This document shows, piece after piece, positions 1-8,811 of a stretch of 64,000 nucleotides of DNA (positions are counted from its first letter, which is position 1; each line of letters begins with the position of its first letter). Position numbers and translations under genes: made by a program. The stretch lies in the NCBI RefSeq assembly GCF_040448675.1, contig NZ_CP159289.1, forward strand, positions 7,175,001-7,239,000. Reading direction: 5' to 3'. Source of the stretch: Dyadobacter sp. 676. Its GTDB lineage: Bacteria > Bacteroidota > Bacteroidia > Cytophagales > Spirosomataceae. Below the pieces are notes generated by a model. That model was not told where the DNA came from, did no database searches, and was given only the letters and a program-made list of their open reading frames with translations.

Positions 1-1
1 T

Positions 2-1426
2 GTAAAGTCGGACCCTGAAATGATTGAGCGTTTGAATATGATTGATAAAAACACCTCCCGGCTGATCGACCTGACCAACCAGCTCCTCGATTTCAGAAAA
101 GCCGAGGCAAATAATTACAGCCTTAATTTTACCAAAACCGATATTAACGAACTGCTCAACGACGTCTTCGCGACCTTCCGCCCCGCCGCGGAGCAAAAGC
201 AGTTGCAATACAAACTGGAATTACCGCGCATTACATTGCAGGCGTTTGTGGACGAGGAAGCCTGCAAGAAAATCACCAGCAACCTGATCAGTAACGCGAT
301 CAAATATGCCGAAAGCCGCGTCAAAGTGAAGCTTTCTCCATTCAACAGCGACGACCTCCTTTTCCATATCGAATTCTCCAACGACGGCCCGCTGATCGAA
401 TACCAGGACCGCGACCGCATTTTCGAGCCGTTTTACCGCGCGGAAGGCAATAGCAAGGAGCAGGGAACAGGCATTGGCCTGCCGCTCGCCCGGTCGCTCG
501 CCGAGTTGCACAAGGGCTCGCTCGAACTGAAACGGTCGGAAATGGATCAGAACACATTCCTGTTGTCCATCCCGATCCACCAGGATTACGAGCTCGACCT
601 CAATAAGGAGAACGAAGGAACCGCCGCGGAAAACAATGCCGGCGAAAATGAACAAAGTTCGGCTAACCCGAATAAACCCAATGTATTACTTGTAGAAGAT
701 AACACTGAAATTCTCGGGTATCTCGGCCGCGAACTAAGCCTGGATTATAATATTTTCAGGGCGGGCGACGGCCGGCAGGCCATCGATCTGTTGCAGGAAG
801 AACAAATCCATCTGGTAATCTCCGACATTATGATGCCTGTGATGGACGGTATCGCATTATGCCGGGAAATGAAAAATGATGTGCGTTTCAGCCACATCCC
901 AATCATCCTGCTGACCGCCAAAAACTCGATCAGTTCCAGGATCGAAGGACTGGAAGTAGGTGCGGACGCTTACATCGAAAAACCGTTTTCGCTCGAACAT
1001 TTATCCGCGCAGATCTCGAACCTGCTCCATAACCGCGATATTATCAAAGATTATTTCGCGCGCTCGCCGCTTACCCACATCAAGGGCATCGCATTCTCGC
1101 GTGCGGACAAGGACTTTCTCGAACAGCTGAATGCCATCATCACCGCCCACATCGCCGACAGCGATCTGGATGTGGATATGTTGTCGTCCAAAATGAACAT
1201 GAGCCGCCCTACCCTATACCGGAAGATCAAGGGCATTTCCGACATGACGCCCCATGAGCTTATTAACCTGTCGCGGCTCAAAAAAGCGGCCGAACTGCTT
1301 GCCGAAAAAAATTACAAAATCAACGAAGTGGCCGACATGGTGGGATACAGCGTGCCTACCAACTTCTCGCGCGATTTTCAAAAACAGTTCGGCGTGAGCC
1401 CTTCCGGTTACATGAATGCATTGTAG
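2..1426 (+). CDS. Hybrid two-component sensor kinase/response regulator with AraC output, 3' part
   Basis: The frame is open to the left edge, so the sensor and the start of the kinase lie outside the window. Numbering from the ATG at 20: end of the dimerisation helix with the DFRK signature (about 25), HATPase_c domain with N box SNLISNAIKYAE (about 88-99) and G2 box GTGIGLPLA (about 148-156), an acidic linker, a receiver domain with VEDN, phospho-acceptor in DIMMP and lysine in KPF (about 222-335), then an AraC-type double helix-turn-helix to the end. This architecture is the Bacteroidetes one-protein system in which a membrane sensor directly controls transcription, typically of polysaccharide-utilisation genes. 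No such target genes are visible in the window. The domain assignment is secure; the ligand cannot be told. Confidence 0.93.
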   Translation, partial: VKSDPEMIERLNMIDKNTSRLIDLTNQLLDFRKAEANNYSLNFTKTDINELLNDVFATFRPAAEQKQLQYKLELPRITLQAFVDEEACKKITSNLISNAIKYAESRVKVKLSPFNSDDLLFHIEFSNDGPLIEYQDRDRIFEPFYRAEGNSKEQGTGIGLPLARSLAELHKGSLELKRSEMDQNTFLLSIPIHQDYELDLNKENEGTAAENNAGENEQSSANPNKPNVLLVEDNTEILGYLGRELSLDYNIFRAGDGRQAIDLLQEEQIHLVISDIMMPVMDGIALCREMKNDVRFSHIPIILLTAKNSISSRIEGLEVGADAYIEKPFSLEHLSAQISNLLHNRDIIKDYFARSPLTHIKGIAFSRADKDFLEQLNAIITAHIADSDLDVDMLSSKMNMSRPTLYRKIKGISDMTPHELINLSRLKKAAELLAEKNYKINEVADMVGYSVPTNFSRDFQKQFGVSPSGYMNAL

Positions 1427-1485
1427 GTTGTCCGGCGCCTTCGCAGATTTTGAAAACCGGCTAAGGACATGCCGTTGCACAGGCC

Positions 1486-2466
1486 TCAGATCGCCTCCGA
1501 ATCGTAGGCGTTGAACCGGATGTTATCGAACGTCACCGGCGCTTTGCTGACAATGTAGATGTCCTGTAAACCGGAGCTGATCTTCCTGTAACGCGTGTAG
1601 TTTTCTTTTGCCAGGCCGAGATCGGAAAAACAACGGCTCAGGTAATTTTCGCTTACAAACGTCGTCCCATATACGCTGGCGTTTTTGATACTGTCTTCCA
1701 CGACACTGTCGCTGTCTTCGCTTTGCGTCGAATAGATGAAGTCGTCGTCCGAATTGCACAGGGACGTATCATGCACCGTAAATGCGAGGACACCAAGCGG
1801 CGCCAGGCAATTCAACAGCTGTATCAGCCACCTCCGGAAAAGGTCTTCGGGCAAATGGCTGAACAGGGAAGCCACAAAGATAAACGGGAACTTCATTCCC
1901 GGCCGGAACTCCTCGGGGATAAACGAGGAGACGATCCCGTTGACCCCGAATCTTTCGATCTGGAAATCCACCCCATGTTTTTTAACATCGGCCGTGTAGA
2001 TATGTTCCGGGCGCATTACGTGAACCAGATGCCTTTCCAGCGTACCATAGCCCGAAGCAAAGTCCAGGAAAGGGCCGGCTTCCCGCGCCCACCCGCTACC
2101 CCACCTTTTTTCGGCTATCTTGCTGACCATATCGAGCAAGCTCACTCCCCTGACCAGGTACGCCCGGACCGCCGCCTCGACGCTGAAACCGTTATTAATG
2201 AAATGCAGCAGCATCATATCGTTTTTTGAGATACCCATATCGAGGCGCGACGGGAGGGCCAGAACCTTCTTGACCCGCTCTATTTCAAGCAGTGTCGCCT
2301 CATTCAATCGCCACTCGTCCGGATAAATGTCGTGAATCCTTTGTTCCAGTGCGTGCAGTTTTTGATTGGTTTCCCTGTGCAGCGCCATTTGAGAGATAAT
2401 ATATTTGACCGGCGGGCCAAATACCAGCATTACCATTTTCTTTAAAATAACTTTCATAGCTAACAA
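1486..2466 (-). CDS. Class I SAM-dependent methyltransferase
   Basis: A 326-residue protein. SAM-binding motif I is seen as FLDFASGYGTLERHL at about residue 134, followed by motif II acidic residue in YTADVKK and a motif IV-like stretch FIFVASLFSHLPEDLF. The C-terminal half has the rest of the Rossmann fold (LNCLAPLGVLAFTVHD). The N-terminal ~130 residues are helical and not a known catalytic domain. Such proteins in Bacteroidetes are often linked to surface glycan modification, but nothing nearby supports a specific substrate. It stands alone, convergent with the kinase gene. A second ATG (residue 4) is an equally good start. Confidence 0.75.
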   Translation of the reverse strand: MLAMKVILKKMVMLVFGPPVKYIISQMALHRETNQKLHALEQRIHDIYPDEWRLNEATLLEIERVKKVLALPSRLDMGISKNDMMLLHFINNGFSVEAAVRAYLVRGVSLLDMVSKIAEKRWGSGWAREAGPFLDFASGYGTLERHLVHVMRPEHIYTADVKKHGVDFQIERFGVNGIVSSFIPEEFRPGMKFPFIFVASLFSHLPEDLFRRWLIQLLNCLAPLGVLAFTVHDTSLCNSDDDFIYSTQSEDSDSVVEDSIKNASVYGTTFVSENYLSRCFSDLGLAKENYTRYRKISSGLQDIYIVSKAPVTFDNIRFNAYDSEAI

Positions 2467-2614
2467 CTGTTAAAGGTGGAAGAACGTGTAGCGTACTATT
2501 TGGTCAAAAAGGGAGATGGCCGTCTCTATTTACAGGACAACAAAATAAATCACGAGCGTTGCGCTTTTTAAAAAAAACTGCGCAATGCCCGTGATACCAA
2601 TGAAATACAATAAG

Positions 2615-2745
2615 TAAAAGAAGAGGGAGTAACAATCCACGCGTGCTTATGGGACTCGAACCTCCATCATGGTTTGCACCACAATGCCCTCCCCCTGTGA
2701 TGCAGCGAAGTATCCCGTTTCTACGGCATCTCTGTATTGTGGCGG
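2615..2745 (-). ncRNA. Candidate Y RNA with tRNA-like domain (YrlA-type)
   Basis: Immediately downstream of the Ro60-like gene, on the same strand, is a stretch that reads like part of a tRNA without being one. On the minus strand it has a T-loop-like GGTTCGAGTCC (2653-2663), preceded by a 4-bp D-arm-like hairpin TGGT-GCAA-ACCA (2670-2681), a 5-bp stem GATGC/GCATC (2699-2703 with 2726-2730) and a 7-bp arm CCACAAT/ATTGTGG (2679-2685 with 2736-2742) that competes with the D-like arm. An 8-bp pairing (2622-2629 with 2689-2696) is followed by a T-rich stretch and may end the transcript. There is no anticodon arm or paired acceptor stem of a real tRNA. YrlA RNAs encoded beside bacterial Rsr/Ro60 genes mimic tRNA in this way. 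Ends are approximate. Confidence 0.5.
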
Positions 2746-2755
2746 TACCACACCG

Positions 2756-3824
2756 CTATATCGACATACTATTTATGGATTCCAAAGCATGCGCGCCGTT
2801 TTCCAACGCAACCAGCACGCCAAAAATCTTGTCGCTCCAACCTGCGATCAGATAAACGTCATCATTCATGAGCCGCAACGGCGTTTGTCCATATCCACGT
2901 AAATCGAACAGATAAAGCCGTGCGCGTGGAGCCAGATCACGTTTGTAACGTATCCAAAGCGCCTGGATGCTTTCTGTTCCCATGCTGTCCCAAAGCTGGC
3001 AGTCTGTAAAAAGCAGTATTTTATCCACAACCGCTTTTCTTTGCAACAGGTCCCTGACAACCAGATAGCCGTTAGTGGCGTAACCCACTTCACCTTCCCT
3101 TCGGTAAAACTCCTGAACACCGGCCAACACACGGTTACTACGAACACCGATGCGCTTCCAGATGTCACCGAACATTCCGATCTCCACATTAGCACAACGC
3201 GTTTGCAACAACATTGCCAGCACCAGTCCCACGTCGTAAAGCATAATGGTCGACTTGGCGGAAACGGGCGTCTGCATTGAACCGGAGACATCGCACGCAA
3301 GCACCACTCGCGTATTTTTTCCAAAACCGCTGATCGCGGCGGCACTATGCGCAACAGCCAGCTCCAATGCTTCCATCACCCGTTCGCGCCCTTCCGGCTC
3401 GCGGCCGAACAACCTTTTGAAACCGCTCATAGCATTCTTGTCATCACTTTCAGAAGTCATTTTCAAAAGCTCACGGTAAGCCGCAAGGTATCGGAACGGA
3501 AGTTGTTTGGCTTTCGCAACCTGCTCTGCCGATGACAAAATCCGGCAGATTTTCCGGAAATGCGCCGGGGAAATTAACTTCCAGCAAATTCCGGAGATTT
3601 CGAAGCAATGCCATATAGCCGAGTTTTCCACTGTCTATCAACTCCTCCCACTTTGTTTTGAATGCTTCCGCACGTTCGGCTTCGTCCGAAAATACCTGCT
3701 GCCCCAACGTCGACAACTCGATTTCCCAGGTGTAGGGCGTGTCCAGATTGTCGGACGCGATCCGGTCGAAAACCATTTGCTGGCCGGCATCTTTTGCTTT
3801 CGGGTGCATTGTAGTGGTCGACAA
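2756..3824 (-). pseudogene. rsr: Ro60-like TROVE/VWA protein (Rsr), 5'-truncated and frameshifted
   Basis: Two reading frames together give the C-terminal two thirds of a TROVE-domain protein. The first (from 3824) contains TPYTWEIELS, WEELIDSGKLGYMALLRNLRN; the second (ending 2756) contains AKQLPFRYLAAYREL and then a von Willebrand A domain with MIDAS CDVSGSM. Rsr proteins are ring-shaped RNA-binding chaperones that hold Y RNAs and misfolded or degrading RNAs. The frames join cleanly if one C is removed from the CCCC run near 3567-3570, which gives ...VNFPAHFRKI.... Upstream of HPKA about 200 residues normally present are missing; the sequence runs straight into a broken WYL gene. So the frameshift may be a sequencing error, but the 5' deletion looks real. 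Confidence 0.8.
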
Positions 3825-3828
3825 AAAG

Positions 3829-4473
3829 TACTACACCTATTCAGACAAAAATTACAGCATCGCCAATATCCCCCCTGAGCCGTCGGGATTTGAAGATTCT
3901 TGGGGAAATATCGGCTCTGCTGCGACAATTTAAAGGGCTGAGCCATTTCGCCGACCTCAACGAAATGTCAGTCGGCTGGAAGACAAGATTCACGCAAGGC
4001 GCACGCACAGCATGCCTGTGGTTGATTTTGAAAAGAATGATAATTTGAAGGGACTCGAACACATCGAATCGATCAGACAGGCGATCATTTCGAAAACGGC
4101 CATGTGCTTTACATACCAATGTTTCAAAGCACGGGCGGCATCCACTTTCTGTTTCAGCCCCTATTTGCTGAAAGAGTATCGCAACCGCTGGTTCGTTTTG
4201 GGCGAGTCGCATCGGCAGCAGGAACAGATACTCACACTGGCACTCGACCGTATCCTGCATTTAACGGAAGAACCGGCGGAAGTTTACCGGGAAAACCACA
4301 GAATCGATTTAGTCACTCATTATGACGATGTAATCGGGGTCACGAAAACGCCTGGCCGGAAAAGCACCGTAGTAACATTTCGAATAGACCATGCCAACGC
4401 CCCCTATGTTATTACCAAACCCCTGCAAAATGCATTGGCCGTGACGAACACGGTCAGATTTTGGATCAAGCAG
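3829..4473 (+). pseudogene. WYL-domain transcriptional regulator, broken at both ends
   Basis: Pieces of one WYL-type regulator are readable in sequence: YYTYSDKNYSIANIP (3829 on), LSRRDLKILGEISALLRQF (3873-3930), then RLEDKIHA and the WYL domain proper, FSPYLLKEYRNRWFVLG (about 4158-4208). The pieces join if one C is dropped from the C6 run at 3870-3875 and one G is added after ATG at 3966-3968. WYL regulators bind a ligand or nucleic acid and control defence and RNA-repair genes; a WYL gene beside an Ro60 gene is a known pairing. The N-terminal HTH is deleted at the junction with the Ro60-like gene, and the C-terminus is cut by the insertion sequence at 4474. Confidence 0.75.
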
Positions 4474-4490
4474 AAAATCTGGGGGGGAGA

Positions 4491-5339
4491 TTAAGCATAA
4501 AGTTTGGTAAGCCTGAATAGGAAGAATGGAATATCCCTCACACCTCTGGATGAGGATCTAAAAGCCTTGATCTTCGCATTGAATGACTCTGCCGAAGCGT
4601 TGGTACTCCTGTTATTGAAGAAATTAAGGATGTCCAGATAATGCGTTTGAATAGATCGGGCAACGGTTTTAAAGGAATCTAAGCCGCAATTTTCAACTGC
4701 ATTGTACCACAATGCCAGTCTTTTAAACGCCTGCTCTTTGGACTTGCAAACCCGAAAAACGGTTCCTAAGCCTGTTGCGAGCGTGTAAGCCTGGGCGATT
4801 AGTGGGTAACGCTCGAAAAGCAGCCTGGAACGATGAACCTGTGAAGGTGTCCACTTGTCATGGTGCTTGAAAAGCAAATATCTACTCCTGACAAGCAGCT
4901 GTTTTAAGGTATCTCCGTTGGCAAGAATTTCCGGCTGGTAAACCAAACCAGATTGCCTGCCAGCTTCAATAGCCTGATTTTCTTGATCCAGGGCTTGCCA
5001 ACGATGTTGTATCCTGATTTCCTGAACTGCATCAAAGGCAAGTTTTTGCACATGAAAGCGGTCGATGACCTTCAGAGCTTTTGGAAAACATCGACTGACA
5101 ATCAACCCCATGTTAGCGGCCATATCCAGCGTTACTTCCCGTACTTTACCTCGAATACCTTTCGGAATCTTTCTCAAAACCTCGATGACCAAGCTAGCTT
5201 GCGTGCCTTTGACCATAGCCACCAATGAGCCTTTTCTGCCTCTGGCTGCTTTGTTAGTCACAATTGTATAGAGCTCACCGTTGGAAAGAGAGGTTTCGTC
5301 AATGCTTAAATACGGGCCGGTGTTCTCAGGGTACAACAA
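4491..5339 (-). CDS. ISAon1-type transposase, catalytic part (copy 1)
   Basis: DDE transposase C-terminal ORF, 282 residues from a TTG; the frame is open up to about 5483, so about 48 more residues can be encoded. Likely catalytic acids are in SIDETSL, VTLDMAANM and a C-terminal ASAESFNAKI; the stretch RFHVQKLAFDAVQEIR is typical of ISL3-like enzymes. It lies one frame away from the N-terminal ORF, which suggests translation through a frameshift at the junction. Nothing is truncated, so the element may be active. Confidence 0.85.
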   Translation of the reverse strand: MLYPENTGPYLSIDETSLSNGELYTIVTNKAARGRKGSLVAMVKGTQASLVIEVLRKIPKGIRGKVREVTLDMAANMGLIVSRCFPKALKVIDRFHVQKLAFDAVQEIRIQHRWQALDQENQAIEAGRQSGLVYQPEILANGDTLKQLLVRSRYLLFKHHDKWTPSQVHRSRLLFERYPLIAQAYTLATGLGTVFRVCKSKEQAFKRLALWYNAVENCGLDSFKTVARSIQTHYLDILNFFNNRSTNASAESFNAKIKAFRSSSRGVRDIPFFLFRLTKLYA

Positions 5340-5469
5340 CCAGTCAGCAGCATGCTCGCGTTGATCCCAATCTTTGTAGTCGCTTATATGGTCTTTATAC
5401 TGTTGTTGAAGCTGTTTGCCGTCCAGATGAAAGTATTTCCCTAATTGTGAGCAGCTAACAGGATTATTA

Positions 5470-5850
5470 TCAATACATTGTTTTTAAAAAATCAGCGAAC
5501 TCTTTAGTCATCCGAGTTCCCTGTTGCACCACATTCCAATCCCTGCTGATAATTTCGCCAGTGTCCTTGACTTCCCAGCGTCGACGCTTGATACAGAGCG
5601 TAACTTTTTGATTACGAATAGGAAAGTCCTGAATGTAAATCTCAGGTAAATAACCTTTGGATTCTAATTTTTGATCCTTGTATTCGGAAGGAGGAAGATT
5701 TTTCTCTTCCAAGTAAATATGCAGACCAGTGAGGCCTTCGACGATTTTGGAAAGCTCGAAATAATCGAGGATACCCTCTGGTAACAGGAAGCGGACTAGA
5801 GCTAAATAGGACTCTTGCAATGCATTCAATGTTGATTCATTGCAAAACAA
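5470..5850 (-). CDS. ISAon1-type transposase, N-terminal region (copy 1)
   Basis: A 126-residue ORF of the kind annotated as ISAon1 transposase N-terminal region. It ends LKTMY at a T6A5 stretch. The downstream catalytic ORF is in the +1 frame and becomes open at this stretch (a TAA closes it just before), so a +1 slip within the last four codons would give one long transposase. It contains the DNA-binding part of the enzyme by position; no HTH motif is clear by eye. Confidence 0.8.
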   Translation of the reverse strand: MFCNESTLNALQESYLALVRFLLPEGILDYFELSKIVEGLTGLHIYLEEKNLPPSEYKDQKLESKGYLPEIYIQDFPIRNQKVTLCIKRRRWEVKDTGEIISRDWNVVQQGTRMTKEFADFLKTMY

Positions 5851-5931
5851 CTACTTTTTTCACCGCTCCCCAAGTTTTCGGACTGATCCCTGATCCCAGA
5901 TTTTGGATCAAGCAGAAAATCTGGGGGGAGA

Positions 5932-6780
5932 TTAAGCATAAAGTTTGGTAAGCCTGAATAGGAAGAATGGAATATCCCTCACACCTCTGGATGAGGATCT
6001 AAAAGCCTTGATCTTCGCATTGAATGACTCTGCCGAAGCGTTGGTACTCCTGTTATTGAAGAAATTAAGGATGTCCAGATAATGCGTTTGAATAGATCGG
6101 GCAACGGTTTTAAAGGAATCTAAGCCGCAATTTTCAACTGCATTGTACCACAATGCCAGTCTTTTAAACGCCTGCTCTTTGGACTTGCAAACCCGAAAAA
6201 CGGTTCCTAAGCCTGTTGCGAGCGTGTAAGCCTGGGCGATTAGTGGGTAACGCTCGAAAAGCAGCCTGGAACGATGAACCTGTGAAGGTGTCCACTTGTC
6301 ATGGTGCTTGAAAAGCAAATATCTACTCCTGACAAGCAGCTGTTTTAAGGTATCTCCGTTGGCAAGAATTTCCGGCTGGTAAACCAAACCAGATTGCCTG
6401 CCAGCTTCAATAGCCTGATTTTCTTGATCCAGGGCTTGCCAACGATGTTGTATCCTGATTTCCTGAACTGCATCAAAGGCAAGTTTTTGCACATGAAAGC
6501 GGTCGATGACCTTCAGAGCTTTTGGAAAACATCGACTGACAATCAACCCCATGTTAGCGGCCATATCCAGCGTTACTTCCCGTACTTTACCTCGAATACC
6601 TTTCGGAATCTTTCTCAAAACCTCGATGACCAAGCTAGCTTGCGTGCCTTTGACCATAGCCACCAATGAGCCTTTTCTGCCTCTGGCTGCTTTGTTAGTC
6701 ACAATTGTATAGAGCTCACCGTTGGAAAGAGAGGTTTCGTCAATGCTTAAATACGGGCCGGTGTTCTCAGGGTACAACAA
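5932..6780 (-). CDS. ISAon1-type transposase, catalytic part (copy 2)
   Basis: Same 282-residue protein as in copy 1 (4491-5339), with no differences in translation. All DDE region motifs are kept. Confidence 0.85.
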   Translation of the reverse strand: MLYPENTGPYLSIDETSLSNGELYTIVTNKAARGRKGSLVAMVKGTQASLVIEVLRKIPKGIRGKVREVTLDMAANMGLIVSRCFPKALKVIDRFHVQKLAFDAVQEIRIQHRWQALDQENQAIEAGRQSGLVYQPEILANGDTLKQLLVRSRYLLFKHHDKWTPSQVHRSRLLFERYPLIAQAYTLATGLGTVFRVCKSKEQAFKRLALWYNAVENCGLDSFKTVARSIQTHYLDILNFFNNRSTNASAESFNAKIKAFRSSSRGVRDIPFFLFRLTKLYA

Positions 6781-6910
6781 CCAGTCAGCAGCATGCTCGC
6801 GTTGATCCCAATCTTTGTAGTCGCTTATATGGTCTTTATACTGTTGTTGAAGCTGTTTGCCGTCCAGATGAAAGTATTTCCCTAATTGTGAGCAGCTAAC
6901 AGGATTATTA

Positions 6911-7291
6911 TCAATACATTGTTTTTAAAAAATCAGCGAACTCTTTAGTCATCCGAGTTCCCTGTTGCACCACATTCCAATCCCTGCTGATAATTTCGCC
7001 AGTGTCCTTGACTTCCCAGCGTCGACGCTTGATACAGAGCGTAACTTTTTGATTACGAATAGGAAAGTCCTGAATGTAAATCTCAGGTAAATAACCTTTG
7101 GATTCTAATTTTTGATCCTTGTATTCGGAAGGAGGAAGATTTTTCTCTTCCAAGTAAATATGCAGACCAGTGAGGCCTTCGACGATTTTGGAAAGCTCGA
7201 AATAATCGAGGATACCCTCTGGTAACAGGAAGCGGACTAGAGCTAAATAGGACTCTTGCAATGCATTCAATGTTGATTCATTGCAAAACAA
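6911..7291 (-). CDS. ISAon1-type transposase, N-terminal region (copy 2)
   Basis: Same 126-residue protein as in copy 1 (5470-5850), including the T6A5 stretch at its end. Confidence 0.8.
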   Translation of the reverse strand: MFCNESTLNALQESYLALVRFLLPEGILDYFELSKIVEGLTGLHIYLEEKNLPPSEYKDQKLESKGYLPEIYIQDFPIRNQKVTLCIKRRRWEVKDTGEIISRDWNVVQQGTRMTKEFADFLKTMY

Positions 7292-7372
7292 CTACTTTTT
7301 TCACCGCTCCCCAAGTTTTCGGACTGATCCCTGATCCCAGATTTTGGATCAAGCAGAAAATCTGGGGGGAGA

Positions 7373-8221
7373 TTAAGCATAAAGTTTGGTAAGCCTGAAT
7401 AGGAAGAATGGAATATCCCTCACACCTCTGGATGAGGATCTAAAAGCCTTGATCTTCGCATTGAATGACTCTGCCGAAGCGTTGGTACTCCTGTTATTGA
7501 AGAAATTAAGGATGTCCAGATAATGCGTTTGAATAGATCGGGCAACGGTTTTAAAGGAATCTAAGCCGCAATTTTCAACTGCATTGTACCACAATGCCAG
7601 TCTTTTAAACGCCTGCTCTTTGGACTTGCAAACCCGAAAAACGGTTCCTAAGCCTGTTGCGAGCGTGTAAGCCTGGGCGATTAGTGGGTAACGCTCGAAA
7701 AGCAGCCTGGAACGATGAACCTGTGAAGGTGTCCACTTGTCATGGTGCTTGAAAAGCAAATATCTACTCCTGACAAGCAGCTGTTTTAAGGTATCTCCGT
7801 TGGCAAGAATTTCCGGCTGGTAAACCAAACCAGATTGCCTGCCAGCTTCAATAGCCTGATTTTCTTGATCCAGGGCTTGCCAACGATGTTGTATCCTGAT
7901 TTCCTGAACTGCATCAAAGGCAAGTTTTTGCACATGAAAGCGGTCGATGACCTTCAGAGCTTTTGGAAAACATCGACTGACAATCAACCCCATGTTAGCG
8001 GCCATATCCAGCGTTACTTCCCGTACTTTACCTCGAATACCTTTCGGAATCTTTCTCAAAACCTCGATGACCAAGCTAGCTTGCGTGCCTTTGACCATAG
8101 CCACCAATGAGCCTTTTCTGCCTCTGGCTGCTTTGTTAGTCACAATTGTATAGAGCTCACCGTTGGAAAGAGAGGTTTCGTCAATGCTTAAATACGGGCC
8201 GGTGTTCTCAGGGTACAACAA
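7373..8221 (-). CDS. ISAon1-type transposase, catalytic part (copy 3)
   Basis: Same 282-residue protein as in copies 1 and 2. Confidence 0.85.
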   Translation of the reverse strand: MLYPENTGPYLSIDETSLSNGELYTIVTNKAARGRKGSLVAMVKGTQASLVIEVLRKIPKGIRGKVREVTLDMAANMGLIVSRCFPKALKVIDRFHVQKLAFDAVQEIRIQHRWQALDQENQAIEAGRQSGLVYQPEILANGDTLKQLLVRSRYLLFKHHDKWTPSQVHRSRLLFERYPLIAQAYTLATGLGTVFRVCKSKEQAFKRLALWYNAVENCGLDSFKTVARSIQTHYLDILNFFNNRSTNASAESFNAKIKAFRSSSRGVRDIPFFLFRLTKLYA

Positions 8222-8351
8222 CCAGTCAGCAGCATGCTCGCGTTGATCCCAATCTTTGTAGTCGCTTATATGGTCTTTATACTGTTGTTGAAGCTGTTTG
8301 CCGTCCAGATGAAAGTATTTCCCTAATTGTGAGCAGCTAACAGGATTATTA

Positions 8352-8732
8352 TCAATACATTGTTTTTAAAAAATCAGCGAACTCTTTAGTCATCCGAGTT
8401 CCCTCTTGCACCACATTCCAATCCCTGCTGATAATTTCGCCAGTGTCCTTGACTTCCCAGCGTCGACGCTTGATACAGAGCGTAACTTTTTGATTACGAA
8501 TAGGAAAGTCCTGAATGTAAATCTCAGGTAAATAACCTTTGGATTCTAATTTTTGATCCTTGTATTCGGAAGGAGGAAGATTTTTCTCTTCCAAGTAAAT
8601 ATGCAGACCAGTGAGGCCTTCGACGATTTTGGAAAGCTCGAAATAATCGAGGATACCCTCTGGTAACAGGAAGCGGACTAGGGCTAAATAGGACTCTTGC
8701 AATGTATTCAATGTTGATTCATTGCAAAACAA
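8352..8732 (-). CDS. ISAon1-type transposase, N-terminal region (copy 3)
   Basis: As in copies 1 and 2 but with two substitutions: Ala to Thr in TLNTLQES and Gln to Glu in VVQEGTRM. This makes copy 3 the diverged member, and suggests that copies 1 and 2 share the most recent duplication. Confidence 0.8.
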   Translation of the reverse strand: MFCNESTLNTLQESYLALVRFLLPEGILDYFELSKIVEGLTGLHIYLEEKNLPPSEYKDQKLESKGYLPEIYIQDFPIRNQKVTLCIKRRRWEVKDTGEIISRDWNVVQEGTRMTKEFADFLKTMY

Positions 8733-8811
8733 CTACTTTTTTCACCGCTCCCCAAGTTTTCGGACTGATCCCAGATTTTTTTATTGCAACATGGAGGCGA
8801 ATATAAGAAAA

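Larger units (their letters stand above)
4474..5904 (-). mobile_element. ISAon1-type insertion sequence, copy 1 of 3
   Basis: A complete element with ends AAAATCTGGG and CCCAGATTTT and two transposase reading frames on the minus strand. It is the first of three head-to-tail copies with a period of about 1441 bp. Each copy is preceded by the same 18 bp, AGATTTTGGATCAAGCAG, which before copy 1 is part of the WYL gene. Copy 1 has seven G after AAAATCT, copies 2 and 3 have six. Near its right end it has the doubled GATCCCTGATCCC also found in copy 2 but not in copy 3. The transposase resembles the ISL3-like DDE group. Confidence 0.88.
5916..7345 (-). mobile_element. ISAon1-type insertion sequence, copy 2 of 3
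   Basis: Identical to copy 1 over the transposase frames as read, with six instead of seven G near the left end. It is separated from copies 1 and 3 by an 11-bp spacer, GGATCAAGCAG. Such IR-spacer-IR junctions are what tandem dimers of insertion sequences look like. Confidence 0.88.
7357..8779 (-). mobile_element. ISAon1-type insertion sequence, copy 3 of 3
   Basis: Third copy. It is 7 bp shorter than copies 1 and 2 because the TGATCCC duplication at the right end is missing, and it has two amino-acid changes in the N-terminal ORF. To its right is unrelated intergenic DNA with the tRNA-Thr terminator; the rest of the WYL gene does not reappear, so DNA was lost or rearranged here. No target-site duplication is visible across the array. 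Confidence 0.88.

Noticed and set aside
2643..2760. A complete tRNA gene
   Set aside because: The T-loop-like part is good, but there is no anticodon arm and no acceptor pairing; a tRNA-like Y RNA fits better.
4474..8779. CRISPR-like or satellite repeat array
   Set aside because: The repeats are whole insertion sequences with transposase genes; the 11-bp spacers are identical, not variable. No CRISPR array was seen anywhere in the window.
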